Under the pieces are notes generated by a model that saw only the letters and a list, made by a program, of their open reading frames with translations, had not been told where the DNA came from and did not search any database. Position numbers and translations under genes: made by a program. This document shows positions 27,891 to 37,038 of a DNA stretch of 64,000 bases, one piece after another (the first letter of the stretch is position 1; each line of letters begins with the position of its first letter). Source of the stretch: CADEED01 sp020442965 (GTDB lineage Bacteria; Pseudomonadota; Gammaproteobacteria; Steroidobacterales; Steroidobacteraceae); contig JAWLAH010000006.1 of NCBI GenBank assembly GCA_041395525.1, positions 62,001 through 126,000 on the forward strand, given 5' to 3'.

Positions 27891-28877
27891 ATGCCCGAAC
27901 CTTTTAGTCCAGACTTCCTCGCCCGCCGTGCGTTTTTAGCGCTCTCGGGCGCTGCCAGCGCTGCTGCTGTCATGACCTCCCCGGCAGCAATCGCGGCAGC
28001 GGCTAAGCCGACGCAATTTGTTTCGAAGATGGATTTCAAGGATAGACTTTGGAATCGCGACGCGTATGCAAGATTGCAGGGCAATCTCGATCCAACCAAA
28101 ACGCGCTATGGTCATTACTTCGGTGCGGTGCTCGCCGTTGCGCCTAACGAGCGCGTGCGGGAACTGTGCGGCTTCGAGGGCTTCAGCGCGACGCGTCTGC
28201 TACGGCTGGAAGACGGCAGCTATCGCAAGCTGCTGCGCGAGACGGTATTTTACCGCGACCCTGCCACCGGCAAGCTGCTCGATCAATGGAAAAATCCATG
28301 GACCGGCGAGATCGTCAAAGTCGTCAATGTCGCGAACGATCCATTCAATTTCACGATCGGCGAGTACTATCCCGATCCGCCGAGTTATGGTGGTCTTAAC
28401 AAAGAGAAGCCGCCGAAGAAACCATTGTTGATGGATTGGCGCCTGATCGGTCCGAACACGCTCGGGCTGACTACGGACATTCATCTGTTTTACCCGAATG
28501 CCTTGCAACCCGACAAATGGCCGCGTGAATCCAGCGGCAAGATGGCCCAAGTGTCGGAAATGTTCCGCTACATCATTCGGCTCGAGGACATGCAGAATCC
28601 CGAGCTGACTTCCGTGCCTTATCAAGGCACGTGGAATCGCGTTACACCCTGGTTACCGTGGATGTTGTTAGGTGACAAGCCTGGCAACGTACTGTATGTC
28701 GGCAATATGACGGCGTACGATTCGCTCAAGTACCTCCCAGAGGACTTGATCAAATACACCGAGCAGCACATGCCGAAGTTTCTCGAGGCGCCGGACAAGG
28801 ATTATGGGCCTTCGCTGTCCTCGATCGAGAACTATGCGCGCGAGCAAAAGCCCGCGCCGGTGCGGACCCCAAAATAG
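27891..28877 (+). CDS. exported DUF1838 family protein
   Basis: 328 aa. The N-terminus carries LARRAFLALSGAASAAAVM, which looks like a twin-arginine signal (RRAFL) with an Ala-rich hydrophobic core, so the mature protein is probably periplasmic and folded before export. The remainder is rich in Trp, Tyr and Pro (WNRDAYARLQGNLDPTKTRY, PWTGEIVKVVNV, GTWNRVTPWLPWMLLGD), matching DUF1838 as I recall it. Function unknown; members are often found in genomes that degrade complex aromatics or steroids (weak inference). Start placed at ATG 27891; ATGs at 27855 and 27876 are also possible. Confidence 0.75.
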   Translation: MPEPFSPDFLARRAFLALSGAASAAAVMTSPAAIAAAAKPTQFVSKMDFKDRLWNRDAYARLQGNLDPTKTRYGHYFGAVLAVAPNERVRELCGFEGFSATRLLRLEDGSYRKLLRETVFYRDPATGKLLDQWKNPWTGEIVKVVNVANDPFNFTIGEYYPDPPSYGGLNKEKPPKKPLLMDWRLIGPNTLGLTTDIHLFYPNALQPDKWPRESSGKMAQVSEMFRYIIRLEDMQNPELTSVPYQGTWNRVTPWLPWMLLGDKPGNVLYVGNMTAYDSLKYLPEDLIKYTEQHMPKFLEAPDKDYGPSLSSIENYAREQKPAPVRTPK

Positions 28878-28898
28878 GCGTTCGGGTCACTCGATCGC

Positions 28899-28933
28899 GT
28901 CGCGGGAGCGCGGTTTCGCTTCGCTCCCGCGAC
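28899..28933. terminator. strong hairpin between convergent genes, possible bidirectional terminator
   Basis: A perfect 12-bp stem, GTCGCGGGAGCG (28899-28910) with CGCTCCCGCGAC (28922-28933), and an 11-nt loop, located between the convergent DUF1838 gene (ends 28877) and kynA (ends 28984). There are no flanking T-runs, so it may act as a transcript-end stabiliser or Rho-assisted terminator instead of a classical intrinsic one. No second copy noticed in the window. Confidence 0.5.
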
Positions 28934-28983
28934 GTATGCAGACATGCGCTCGAGCGGCTACTTGTTGTCCTTTCGCCGAGCGC

Positions 28984-29835
28984 TCACATCGACGTCCGTG
29001 CTTGCCAGAGCTCGGGATAGAATTTCAACTCCAAAGCCTTGGCGAGATAGGAAACGCCTCCGGTACCACCGGTACCCTTCTTATAACCAATGACTCGCTC
29101 GACTGTTTTGAGATGGTGGAATCGCCACAGCTGAAACTTGTGATCGAGCGTTACCAGCGCCTCGGCGAGTTCGTACAAATCCCAGTCCTTCACCGCATTG
29201 TGATACACGCTCAACCAAGCCGCGGTCACTTGCTTGGTGGCGACATACGGCTCGCTGAAATCGCGATTGAGCGTTGCCGCGTCGATCTCGTAGCCGCGAC
29301 GAGACAGCAGTCGCAAGACTTCGTCGTAGAGGGATGGCGCGTACAGCACCTGTTCGAGCTTCTTGTGCGCGGCAGCGTCCCGCTGGTGCACGACGATCAT
29401 ATCCCTGTTCTTGTTGCCGAGCACGAACTCGAGCTCGCGATACTGCGCTGATTGGAATCCGGACGATCGCCCGAGCGTATTGCGAAACGCCGAATACTCG
29501 AACGGCGTCAAGGTCGACAAGACGCGCCATGCGCCCAATAACTCCTCCTGCACCCGTGAGATGCGCTCGAAGCACTTGAAACTGCTGTCGAGATTGTCGC
29601 GTCGAACCGACTCCATCACCGCCGTCACTTCGTGCAGGATGAGGCGAATCCACAGCTCCTGCACCTGATGGATGATGATGAAAAGCATCTCATCGTGCTC
29701 GAGCGAATTGGGCCGCTGCGCGGCCAGCAACTTGTCGAGCTGCAAGTAGTCGCCATAGGATTGCGACGCCCCGAGCTCCCAGTGGACAGTCTCATCACTC
29801 AGATCGACATAACTACCGCGCTTCTTGTCGTTCAT
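28984..29835 (-). CDS. kynA: tryptophan 2,3-dioxygenase
   Basis: Heme enzyme opening the indole ring of L-tryptophan to N-formylkynurenine. 283 aa. Distal-pocket segment HDEMLFIIIHQVQELW, proximal heme ligand in FHHLKTVERVIG, and the Gly/Thr-rich loop GTGGTGGVSYL are all present. The start is ATG 29835, overlapping the stop of the upstream YgjP-like gene as ATGA; an in-frame start at 29868 is inside that gene. No kynB or kynU is adjacent, so the rest of the kynurenine route must lie elsewhere. Confidence 0.96.
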   Translation of the reverse strand: MNDKKRGSYVDLSDETVHWELGASQSYGDYLQLDKLLAAQRPNSLEHDEMLFIIIHQVQELWIRLILHEVTAVMESVRRDNLDSSFKCFERISRVQEELLGAWRVLSTLTPFEYSAFRNTLGRSSGFQSAQYRELEFVLGNKNRDMIVVHQRDAAAHKKLEQVLYAPSLYDEVLRLLSRRGYEIDAATLNRDFSEPYVATKQVTAAWLSVYHNAVKDWDLYELAEALVTLDHKFQLWRFHHLKTVERVIGYKKGTGGTGGVSYLAKALELKFYPELWQARTSM

Positions 29836-30581
29836 TCTGCATACACCCAGCTTGGCACTCGGCGCCATCCCTCGAGCAGCTCGCGATCAAGCGTGCGCCA
29901 GTCGGCACAACGAGACTCAACGGCATGCCAGAAACGCGGCGAGTGATTCAAATGTTCAACATGCGTCAACTCGTGGATCATCAGGTAGCGCACTACTTCG
30001 GGACGCTGAAATACCAGGCTCGCATTGAGATTGATGGCGCCGCGACTCGAGCAACTGCCCCAGCGTGTGCGCTGTTGTCGCACACTCAAGCTGTGATATC
30101 GAATCGAGAATTCGAGCGCGATGCTCGCCAGGCGTGGCTCGAGAACCGCGCGCGCACGACTCATCAGCCAGCCGCGCAACAACGCCCGTGTCGCAGCACC
30201 GTCGGTCGCGCCTGTTACTTGCAGCACGCCTGACGGACTTTGCCGCAAGCTGGGCCGACCACGACCGCCCGCGAGGTGCAATCGCCAGCGAGTCGCGTCG
30301 ATTCTGAAGCTCACTTCAGTCGGCGGAAATCTCTCTGGCGCGGGCGCGGTCCGCAATGCTTCATTGCGTTTCTCGAGCGCCCAGTTGCGATGTTCAGCGA
30401 TGAACTGCTCGATCCGGCTCTTGGGCGTACGCGCCGGTGTTACTACCTCGATTCGACCCGTGCGCGACACGCGCATCCCGAGCCTGCGTGCACGTCGACT
30501 GGCGCGCACATTGAATTCCGCTGCGTTAGCGCCCAACGCTGCGTCCACCCACAATTGCTGTTGCTCGATTTCGCTGGTCAT
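29832..30581 (-). CDS. YgjP-like (DUF45/SprT-like) zinc metalloprotein
   Basis: 249 aa. C-terminal zinc motif HELTHVEHLNHSPRFW supplies HExxH and a downstream His, preceded by the family segment RTRWGSCSSRGAINLN. The N-terminal half has the RRARRLGMRVSRTG strand typical of YgjP/DUF45. Predicted metal-dependent hydrolase, cytoplasmic; no confirmed substrate in the family. Coupled to kynA by a 4-nt overlap, which is probably organisational and not functional. Downstream of fadH by 3 nt, so fadH-ygjP-kynA look like one transcript. Confidence 0.85.
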   Translation of the reverse strand: MTSEIEQQQLWVDAALGANAAEFNVRASRRARRLGMRVSRTGRIEVVTPARTPKSRIEQFIAEHRNWALEKRNEALRTAPAPERFPPTEVSFRIDATRWRLHLAGGRGRPSLRQSPSGVLQVTGATDGAATRALLRGWLMSRARAVLEPRLASIALEFSIRYHSLSVRQQRTRWGSCSSRGAINLNASLVFQRPEVVRYLMIHELTHVEHLNHSPRFWHAVESRCADWRTLDRELLEGWRRVPSWVYAE

Positions 30582-30584
30582 ACG

Positions 30585-32630
30585 TTAGAGCGTCGCCGCC
30601 AATTGGGCCGCTTCACGTATCGCACGTTCGGCGTCGAGCTCGGCGGCGAGCTTCGCCCCCCCAATCACGTGCGGCCGACAGTTGCGTGCTATCAACTCCC
30701 CCAACACGGCCGTCTCCGATTCCTGTCCGGCGCACACGATAATCGAATCTGCTGGCAGTATTTCCGCTGTACTGCCGACGCGAATGTGCAACCCCCGATC
30801 GTCGATCCGGTCATAGGTGACGCCGCCACGCATTTCGACGCCCCGATGCTTTAGGGCGGAGCGATGAATCCAGCCGGTCGTTCGCCCCAACCCGGCCCCA
30901 GGTCGCGTCGTCTTGCGCTGTAGCAACCACACTCGCCGCAGCGGCGACACGGCCTCTGACTTGACCAGGCCACCGGGCTGACGCTGCGCACGATCAACGC
31001 CCCATTCCTGCAGAAAGGCGTCGATCGCTTGCGCACGATCGCCGGCGCGCTCGACCGTCAGGTACGTAGCAACATCGAAGCCGATGCCGCCTGCCCCGAT
31101 GATGGCAACGCGCTCACCGGCCGCGCGGCGTCCGGACAGCAAATCAGGGTAACTAATCACCTTTTCGTGCTCGATCCCGTCAATGGCGGGCATGCGCGCG
31201 GTCACACCGGTCGCGATGACCAGGTCGTCGAACTGTGCCGCCACCAACTGTTCCGCGGTTGCCCTCGTTGCAAGGTGCAATTCGACCTGGTGCGTTTCGA
31301 GCTCCTGTCGAAAGTAGCGCAGCGTTTCGTGAAAGTCTTCTTTGCCAGGCACCTCGCGCGCATAACGAAATTGTCCGCCCAGCTCGGGTTCGGCTTCAAA
31401 GAGCGAGACTCGATGGCCGCGCTGTGCGAGTGCCGTCGCGCAGGCGAGACCCGCTGGTCCGCCGCCCACGACCGCTATGCGCTTCTGCGTCGTTACCCGT
31501 GGCAAGCGCAGTTCCGTTTCGTAAGCCGCCGTAGGATTGACCAGACAGGTCGCGCGTTTGCCGACGAATATCCTATCGAGGCAGGCTTGGTTGCAGGCGA
31601 TGCAGGTATTGATGCTCTCGGCACGACCCAGTCGGGCCTTGTTAGGAAACTCTGGATCGGCCAGGAGCGGACGTGCCATCGAGACAAGATCCGCAGCATT
31701 CGTCGCCAGGACCGATTCAGCGACCTGCGGCGTGTTGATACGATTGGTGGCAATCACCGGCAGATGGGTGTTGCGCTTGATGCGCTCGGATACCCAGGCG
31801 AACGCGCCGTGCGGTACCATCCCAGCGATCGTCGGAACACGCGCCTCGTGCCAACCGATGCCGGTGTTGAGCAGCGTCGCGCCGGCATCGGCGAGCTGGC
31901 GTACGAACCAGTCCGTTTCCTCGCCTGTCGCACCCCCCTCGACGAGGTCGAGACCCGAGACGCGATATACAATGATGAAATCGTCACCCAGGGCCGCGCG
32001 CGTCCGCCGCAATATTTCAAGCGGCAGACGCGCTCGATTCTCGAGCGAACCGCCCCACTTGTCCTGACGCTGATTGGTGCGCGACACGAGAAACTGATTC
32101 AGCAGATAACCCTCGGAGCCCATGATCTCGACACCGTCATAACCGGCCTCTCGGGCGAGGCTGGCGCAACGCACGAAGGCCTTTATCTGCGATTCGATAC
32201 CACGTGCCGATAACTCGCGCGGGCGGAATTTGTTGATCGGCGCACGAATCGCTGACGGCGCGACCAACAATGGATGAAAGGCGTAGCGTCCGGCGTGCAG
32301 GATCTGCATGCAGATATGTGCGTCGTGTTCGTGCACAGCATTGGTAACCAAGCGGTGCCGAACAACCTCGCGCCGCGTCGTGAGCTTGCTCGCAAATGGC
32401 GCCAACCAGCCGACTCGATTCGGCGCGATTCCGCCTGTGACCATCAGGCCGACACCACCTCTGGCGCGCGCCGCGAAATAGGCTGCGAGCTTGGGATAGT
32501 CGCGCTCGCGGTCTTCGAGTCCGGTGTGCATCGAACCCATCACGATGCGGTTACGCAGTGTCGTGAAACCCAGCTCGAGCGGTTCGAACAACCGTGGAAA
32601 AGCAAGCGCCGCAGCGGCAGGCGCACTCAC
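30585..32630 (-). CDS. fadH: 2,4-dienoyl-CoA reductase (NADPH)
   Basis: FMN/FAD/4Fe-4S enzyme needed to degrade polyunsaturated fatty acids. 681 aa: old-yellow-enzyme barrel (N-terminal half, RNRIVMGSMHTGLEDRERDY, MGSEGYLLNQFL), cluster cysteines in CIACNQACLDRIF and ATCLVNP, then the FAD/NADPH domain with GGGPAGLACATALAQRGH and IIGAGGIGFDVATYL. Start is GTG 32630, giving MSAPAAAALAF and a GTGA overlap with the upstream gene. FadH is monomeric in E. coli; this copy has the same architecture and length. Confidence 0.96.
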   Translation of the reverse strand: MSAPAAAALAFPRLFEPLELGFTTLRNRIVMGSMHTGLEDRERDYPKLAAYFAARARGGVGLMVTGGIAPNRVGWLAPFASKLTTRREVVRHRLVTNAVHEHDAHICMQILHAGRYAFHPLLVAPSAIRAPINKFRPRELSARGIESQIKAFVRCASLAREAGYDGVEIMGSEGYLLNQFLVSRTNQRQDKWGGSLENRARLPLEILRRTRAALGDDFIIVYRVSGLDLVEGGATGEETDWFVRQLADAGATLLNTGIGWHEARVPTIAGMVPHGAFAWVSERIKRNTHLPVIATNRINTPQVAESVLATNAADLVSMARPLLADPEFPNKARLGRAESINTCIACNQACLDRIFVGKRATCLVNPTAAYETELRLPRVTTQKRIAVVGGGPAGLACATALAQRGHRVSLFEAEPELGGQFRYAREVPGKEDFHETLRYFRQELETHQVELHLATRATAEQLVAAQFDDLVIATGVTARMPAIDGIEHEKVISYPDLLSGRRAAGERVAIIGAGGIGFDVATYLTVERAGDRAQAIDAFLQEWGVDRAQRQPGGLVKSEAVSPLRRVWLLQRKTTRPGAGLGRTTGWIHRSALKHRGVEMRGGVTYDRIDDRGLHIRVGSTAEILPADSIIVCAGQESETAVLGELIARNCRPHVIGGAKLAAELDAERAIREAAQLAATL

Positions 32631-33481
32631 GGTGCTGCCGCTTCGGGCTGCGACGCTGGCGCGGCGGTGCTACCGACAATTTGCGCTGTCAGCTCGCGCG
32701 CCGCAACGAAATCGGGCGCCAGCAACAAGGCCTGCTCGATAGCCTCCCGCGCCCTGAGCGCATCCCCCTGCGCCAGAAAAGCTCGGCTGGCATACCAGTA
32801 CGCCTCGGCTTCGCCCCAGCTCGGTACCTCGCTGGTGCCACGCCGCTCTACCTCGAACAGGGGAATCACCTGCGACAGGTCATCCAGCAGCCGCTCGCGC
32901 GCCGCAGGATCGGCAACATCGCGACCAAAGTTGATCGTCGCCGCGATGAGCCTGACGCGCGGATTGCGCGGATCTGCCAACGCCGCGCTGCGCAGCTGGC
33001 TCGCGCTGCGCGCGTTGCTCAGCACTGACGTGATCGGTGCGACGCGGCCTAACAGGGCCGAACAAGCCGCCTGTAGCCCCAAGGCCTCGGCAGCAGGGAC
33101 TCCAGATCGTGTCGATTGCTCCAGCGCACCGAGGCATAGACGCGCATGAGCGGCCGCCACACTCGCATCGGCAGCGGTCACGTCATCGCGGCTGGCGGCC
33201 GTGGGCGCCGTGCCCTTTGCGGGCGCCGCAGCAGCCAATCGCGCCAGATAATAGTGCGTCAACGCCAACAGGTAGGTGGCGGCGCCCAAATCCTTCGCAG
33301 CGCTCTGCTCGAGACCGGTTGCCAATTGAGTCAAGGCGCGCACGTCGACTGTGTAGAACGCATACTGGATCCGCGCTTCGGTATCGGGATCAGAGTTCGC
33401 GACGGCGATCGCCGACAGCGCACTCCAGAATAGTACGCTGAGCGACGCCGTGAGCAGCGTGCGACTTGTCACTGGCCTCAT
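32627..33481 (-). CDS. exported repeat-type (TPR-like) protein of unknown function
   Basis: 284 aa. Signal peptide LLTASLSVLFWSALSAIAVA, then an Ala/Leu-rich helical protein whose C-terminal part (EAEAYWYASRAFLAQGDALR then AREAIEQALLLAPDF) reads as a tetratricopeptide-like repeat; earlier helices (ATYLLALTHYYLARLAAA) may be degenerate repeats. Two cysteines (LCLGALEQ, QAACSALLG). Probably periplasmic protein-protein interaction. It overlaps fadH by 4 nt and diverges from tatD with a 39-nt gap containing an AT-rich patch. Confidence 0.7.
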   Translation of the reverse strand: MRPVTSRTLLTASLSVLFWSALSAIAVANSDPDTEARIQYAFYTVDVRALTQLATGLEQSAAKDLGAATYLLALTHYYLARLAAAAPAKGTAPTAASRDDVTAADASVAAAHARLCLGALEQSTRSGVPAAEALGLQAACSALLGRVAPITSVLSNARSASQLRSAALADPRNPRVRLIAATINFGRDVADPAARERLLDDLSQVIPLFEVERRGTSEVPSWGEAEAYWYASRAFLAQGDALRAREAIEQALLLAPDFVAARELTAQIVGSTAAPASQPEAAAP

Positions 33482-33520
33482 ATGCTGGTCCGGATAAGCT
33501 AAAATTCAATCACAAATTCA

Positions 33521-34351
33521 ATGGCGCAAGATTATCACGGCGTGCAGTCGAACAAATTCGAGCTGATCGATATCGGCGTCAACCTGGCGCACGAAAGCTT
33601 CGCAATGGATCGCGAGGCGGTTATTGCTAGTGCGACCGAGGTCGGCGTTACACAGATGATCATCACGGGCTCAAGTCTTGCGAGCAATGCCGAGGCAATT
33701 GCCTTGGCCGCAAGCGACGCGGGCCACCTGTTCGCAACCGCCGGTGTCCACCCGCATCACGCGGTCGAGCTGACCACTGACGCCGTTGCCGAGTTGCGGC
33801 GAGCCGCGGAACAGCCCCAGGTCGTCGCAGTCGGCGAATGTGGTCTCGACTATTTTCGCGACCTCGCACCACGCGATCAACAACGACGCGCGTTTGCGAG
33901 CCAGCTCGCGATTGCCGCGAACGTTGGCAAGCCAGTATTCCTGCATCAGCGTGACGCGCACGCCGATTTCCTGGCGCTCGTGCGCGAATACCGCCGCTCG
34001 TTGGTAGGCGGTGTCGCACACTGCTTTACCGGAGATCGTGATCAGCTTGAGGCGTACCTGGATCTCAACCTCGCAATCGGCATCACGGGCTGGATCTGCG
34101 ATGAGCGGCGCGGACATCACCTCAAAACGTTAGTGCCGCATATCCCGGCCGACCGCCTGCTGCTTGAAACAGACGCGCCGTACCTTCTGCCACGTGATCT
34201 CACACCGAGGCCCAAGACTCGACGCAACGAGCCAAAGTATCTGCCGCATATCGCCCATGCGATCGCGGCGGCGCGCCAGCAGCCCGTTGCCGAGCTGGCC
34301 GCATCCTCGACAGCGGTGGCGCGAAAGCTGTTTCGGCTAACCGCGGTTTGA
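33521..34351 (+). CDS. tatD: TatD-family metal-dependent deoxyribonuclease
   Basis: 276 aa. Begins with the TatD-type strand ELIDIGVNLAHESFAMD (DIGVNL as in E. coli TatD in place of the DxHxH seen in YcfH), then AGVHPHHA, GECGLDYFRD, VFLHQRDAH, GVAHCFTGD and LLLETDAPYLLPRDL, supplying the metal ligands. TatD is a Mg-dependent 3'-5' exonuclease linked to DNA damage repair and quality control; it is not part of the Tat translocase. No tat genes are nearby. Confidence 0.95.
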   Translation: MAQDYHGVQSNKFELIDIGVNLAHESFAMDREAVIASATEVGVTQMIITGSSLASNAEAIALAASDAGHLFATAGVHPHHAVELTTDAVAELRRAAEQPQVVAVGECGLDYFRDLAPRDQQRRAFASQLAIAANVGKPVFLHQRDAHADFLALVREYRRSLVGGVAHCFTGDRDQLEAYLDLNLAIGITGWICDERRGHHLKTLVPHIPADRLLLETDAPYLLPRDLTPRPKTRRNEPKYLPHIAHAIAAARQQPVAELAASSTAVARKLFRLTAV

Positions 34352-34416
34352 ACGCGCCCGACGCGGATACCACTATTCGCCGCCTTGCCAGGCGAGTATG
34401 CTCCGCTGCACGCATG

Positions 34417-34440
34417 GCCGTCAGTTGGCGGCTTTTTTTT
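34417..34440 (+). terminator. weak intrinsic terminator or leader element upstream of the TonB-dependent receptor
   Basis: GCCG (34417-34420) and CGGC (34429-34432) form a short stem directly followed by eight T (34433-34440), 66 nt after the tatD stop and just before the GGGGAG ribosome-binding site of the receptor gene. It could end tatD transcription. Being in the receptor leader, it could also attenuate. The stem is only 4-5 bp, so confidence is low. Confidence 0.35.
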
Positions 34441-34451
34441 GGGGAGCCTCA

Positions 34452-37037
34452 ATGTTCAATCGTCCGTATCTCTCTGCGCACCTGTCTGCGATCACGCTGG
34501 CCATCAGTGTCGTGCTCGCACCCACTGTGGTCTTCGCGCAGACTGCTGCCGCAACCAGTGCAGACTCCTCGCAAATCGAAGAAGTCCTGGTAACCGCGCG
34601 CAAGCGCGAAGAATCGTTGCAGGACGTCCCCTTGTCGGTGACCGCGCTCAATGCTTCGAGCATCGAAGAAATGCGTATCACCACGCCCGACGACATTTCC
34701 CGCTTTACGCCGGGCCTCTCCATCGTATCGGGCTTCGGTCGCAGCGGTGTGGAGCGACCGACGATGCGCGGCCAGACGAATATTCAAGGCGCTCCCAACG
34801 CGTCGTTTTTCGTCGACGGAATCTATGTGGCAGGTGGCTCATTGGCCACAGAGACGAGCAACCTCGAGCGCATCGAAGTGATCAAGGGCCCACAAGCTGC
34901 ATTGTACGGGCGAGCCACCTTCGCCGGCGCCATCAACTACATCACCAAGCGCCCGACTAACGAGTTATCCGGCAAGCTGAGCGTCACGGCCGCGCAGCAC
35001 GGCGAAACCGATCTTGTCGGTTCGCTGAGTGGTCCGCTCATTCAGGACACCCTGTTGTTCTATGTCGGTGCGCGGCACTACAGCTACGATGGCGAATACA
35101 CCAATCAGTTCGATCTCAGGTCTGCTGGTCAACAGAACAGCGATTCCGGCACGATCAAGTTGTTGTGGACACCTAACGAGAGCTTCGAAGCGACTTTGCT
35201 CGCGACGATGGCCAAGGACCATGATCCCGGCGCCATCCCGATCGGCTTGCAGGGCCGGCAGTTTAACAACTGCCAGCTCCGCGTTCTCAATGGCACCGCT
35301 GCCAATAACTTCGCCGGTACCATTCTACCGCGCTCGCCCGGTTATCAATGCGGCACGGTATTAGGGGCCAATGATCTCGTCGTCAATCAGCGCAGCGACG
35401 TCCTCCCGGATCAGGGCTCACGCCGTGATGACAAGCGCTTCGCACTGACCACCAAGACGAGTTTCGGCGCCGGCTATGAGCTGACGACCGTGGCCGGCTA
35501 TCACGAGCAAGAGGGCCAGAACCAGCTCGACCAGTCTTACGACGCGTACGATACCTTTACCAATGCTTTCGGTGCGTCGCAGGTCGGCGCATTTTGGAGC
35601 GGCAGCGCGAGCAAGAGCGACGATTTCTCGGCGGAAGTCCGGCTCGACTCGCCGGCGGAGGAGCGGTTTCGCTGGCGCGTTGGTGGTTACTACCTCAAAG
35701 CCAACGACGACGACATCAAGAACAAGAAGTACGTGCCACTCGGTACAACCCTGAATGTCGCCGGCACGACCAACTGCGTGGTCTTCAGCTCCTATATCGA
35801 GTGTCCGCAATCGGCGGTTGAGCCTTTGGCGCTGCGCGAGTTGACCAACCGCGCAGTATTCGCCGACGTCGAGTACGACTTCACCGACAAACTCACGGCG
35901 ACGTTCGAAGCACGTTACGCGATCGAGAAGCAGCAGCAGATCAACACTCAGACCGTGGGCACGCTGAATTGCGCCTTGCCGACCAGCACGCCGGGGGTCG
36001 TCCTGGACGCGTGCAAGTTCACCGGCGAATTCAAGAGCACTACCCCGCGGCTGACGGTCCGCTACGAGGCGAGTCCGGAGGCTACTTACTACTTCAACGC
36101 AGCCAAGGGCACCAAGCCGGGCGGCTTCAATTCAATCACGGCGGTTGCGACCGGTATCGACATCAATGTTCCGGTGAAGGCTGTCTATGACGAAGAGGAA
36201 TCGAAAGTCTTTGAGGTGGGTGGCAAGTTCGTCTTTCTCGAGCGCCGCGCCAGCCTGAATGTGGCGCTGTTTTACACCGATCTTACCGGCCAGCAGCTCA
36301 CGTCCAACATTGCAGGCATCAGAAACGGTGCTGCGATCGTGAACTCCTTTACTGCGAACATCGGTGCGACAGAAATCAAGGGGCTCGAGCTGGACGGCAG
36401 CTTTCGCGTCAACGAAGCCTGGGACGTGCGCGGCACGTTCTCGTTCATCGATTCCAAGGTCAAGGAGTTTTTCGATAACAACCAGGTCAACCTCACGAGC
36501 CCGAATGGCGTGATCCGAACGACTCCGCTACCTTACAACCAGGTGCTGCTCTGCAACAATCCGCCGCCTGCGGCGCAGGTCCCGGGTCGCCCGGCCTGGC
36601 TTGACGCGATTGCGGCCGACCTCGCGGCCTACGGCAGTGTCGCCGGCAACACCCAGCCACGCACGCCCAAAGTGCAAGCCTCGCTGTCATCGACCTATAA
36701 AGGCACGTTCAGCAATGGCCTCGGCTGGCGCGTGGGCGGCGATGTGACCTACGAAGGTTCGAAGTATGGTCAGGTAGACAATTTCAACGAGACCGGCGCG
36801 CGGACCTACGTGGGAGCACGGGCTGCGTTGATCAGCGACCACTGGGATCTTACGCTGTGGGGTAAGAACTTGACAGACGACGACACGCCGCTCGATATCC
36901 TGCGCTGGGTCGATACGCGGGGAATCACGCCCGCTACCTACTTCACGCCCGCGGTGGGTGGCATCACACCGCGCGCGTTTGGCCTGAGCTTGCCGCGTGG
37001 CCGGCAAATCGGCGTGACGGCAGCGTATCGGTTCTGA
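34452..37037 (+). CDS. TonB-dependent receptor
   Basis: 861-aa outer-membrane receptor for energised import. Signal peptide to about residue 33 (VVLAPTVVFAQ), TonB-box/lead-in QIEEVLVTARKREESLQDVP, plug domain with FFVDGIYVAGG and IEVIKGPQAALYGRATFAGA, then a long beta-barrel ending in the terminal aromatic YRF. Cysteine pairs in the barrel (NNCQLRV/YQCGT, NCVV/ECPQ) suggest disulfides in external loops. The style is that of marine and sphingomonad-like receptors for large organic substrates. Start ATG 34452 after GGGGAG; no transporter or siderophore genes adjacent, so the substrate is unknown. Confidence 0.92.
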   Translation: MFNRPYLSAHLSAITLAISVVLAPTVVFAQTAAATSADSSQIEEVLVTARKREESLQDVPLSVTALNASSIEEMRITTPDDISRFTPGLSIVSGFGRSGVERPTMRGQTNIQGAPNASFFVDGIYVAGGSLATETSNLERIEVIKGPQAALYGRATFAGAINYITKRPTNELSGKLSVTAAQHGETDLVGSLSGPLIQDTLLFYVGARHYSYDGEYTNQFDLRSAGQQNSDSGTIKLLWTPNESFEATLLATMAKDHDPGAIPIGLQGRQFNNCQLRVLNGTAANNFAGTILPRSPGYQCGTVLGANDLVVNQRSDVLPDQGSRRDDKRFALTTKTSFGAGYELTTVAGYHEQEGQNQLDQSYDAYDTFTNAFGASQVGAFWSGSASKSDDFSAEVRLDSPAEERFRWRVGGYYLKANDDDIKNKKYVPLGTTLNVAGTTNCVVFSSYIECPQSAVEPLALRELTNRAVFADVEYDFTDKLTATFEARYAIEKQQQINTQTVGTLNCALPTSTPGVVLDACKFTGEFKSTTPRLTVRYEASPEATYYFNAAKGTKPGGFNSITAVATGIDINVPVKAVYDEEESKVFEVGGKFVFLERRASLNVALFYTDLTGQQLTSNIAGIRNGAAIVNSFTANIGATEIKGLELDGSFRVNEAWDVRGTFSFIDSKVKEFFDNNQVNLTSPNGVIRTTPLPYNQVLLCNNPPPAAQVPGRPAWLDAIAADLAAYGSVAGNTQPRTPKVQASLSSTYKGTFSNGLGWRVGGDVTYEGSKYGQVDNFNETGARTYVGARAALISDHWDLTLWGKNLTDDDTPLDILRWVDTRGITPATYFTPAVGGITPRAFGLSLPRGRQIGVTAAYRF

Positions 37038-37038
37038 C

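Noticed and set aside
31029..32213. Forward open frame of 394 codons inside fadH
   Set aside because: Antisense shadow in GC-rich DNA; fadH on the other strand is full length with intact cofactor motifs.
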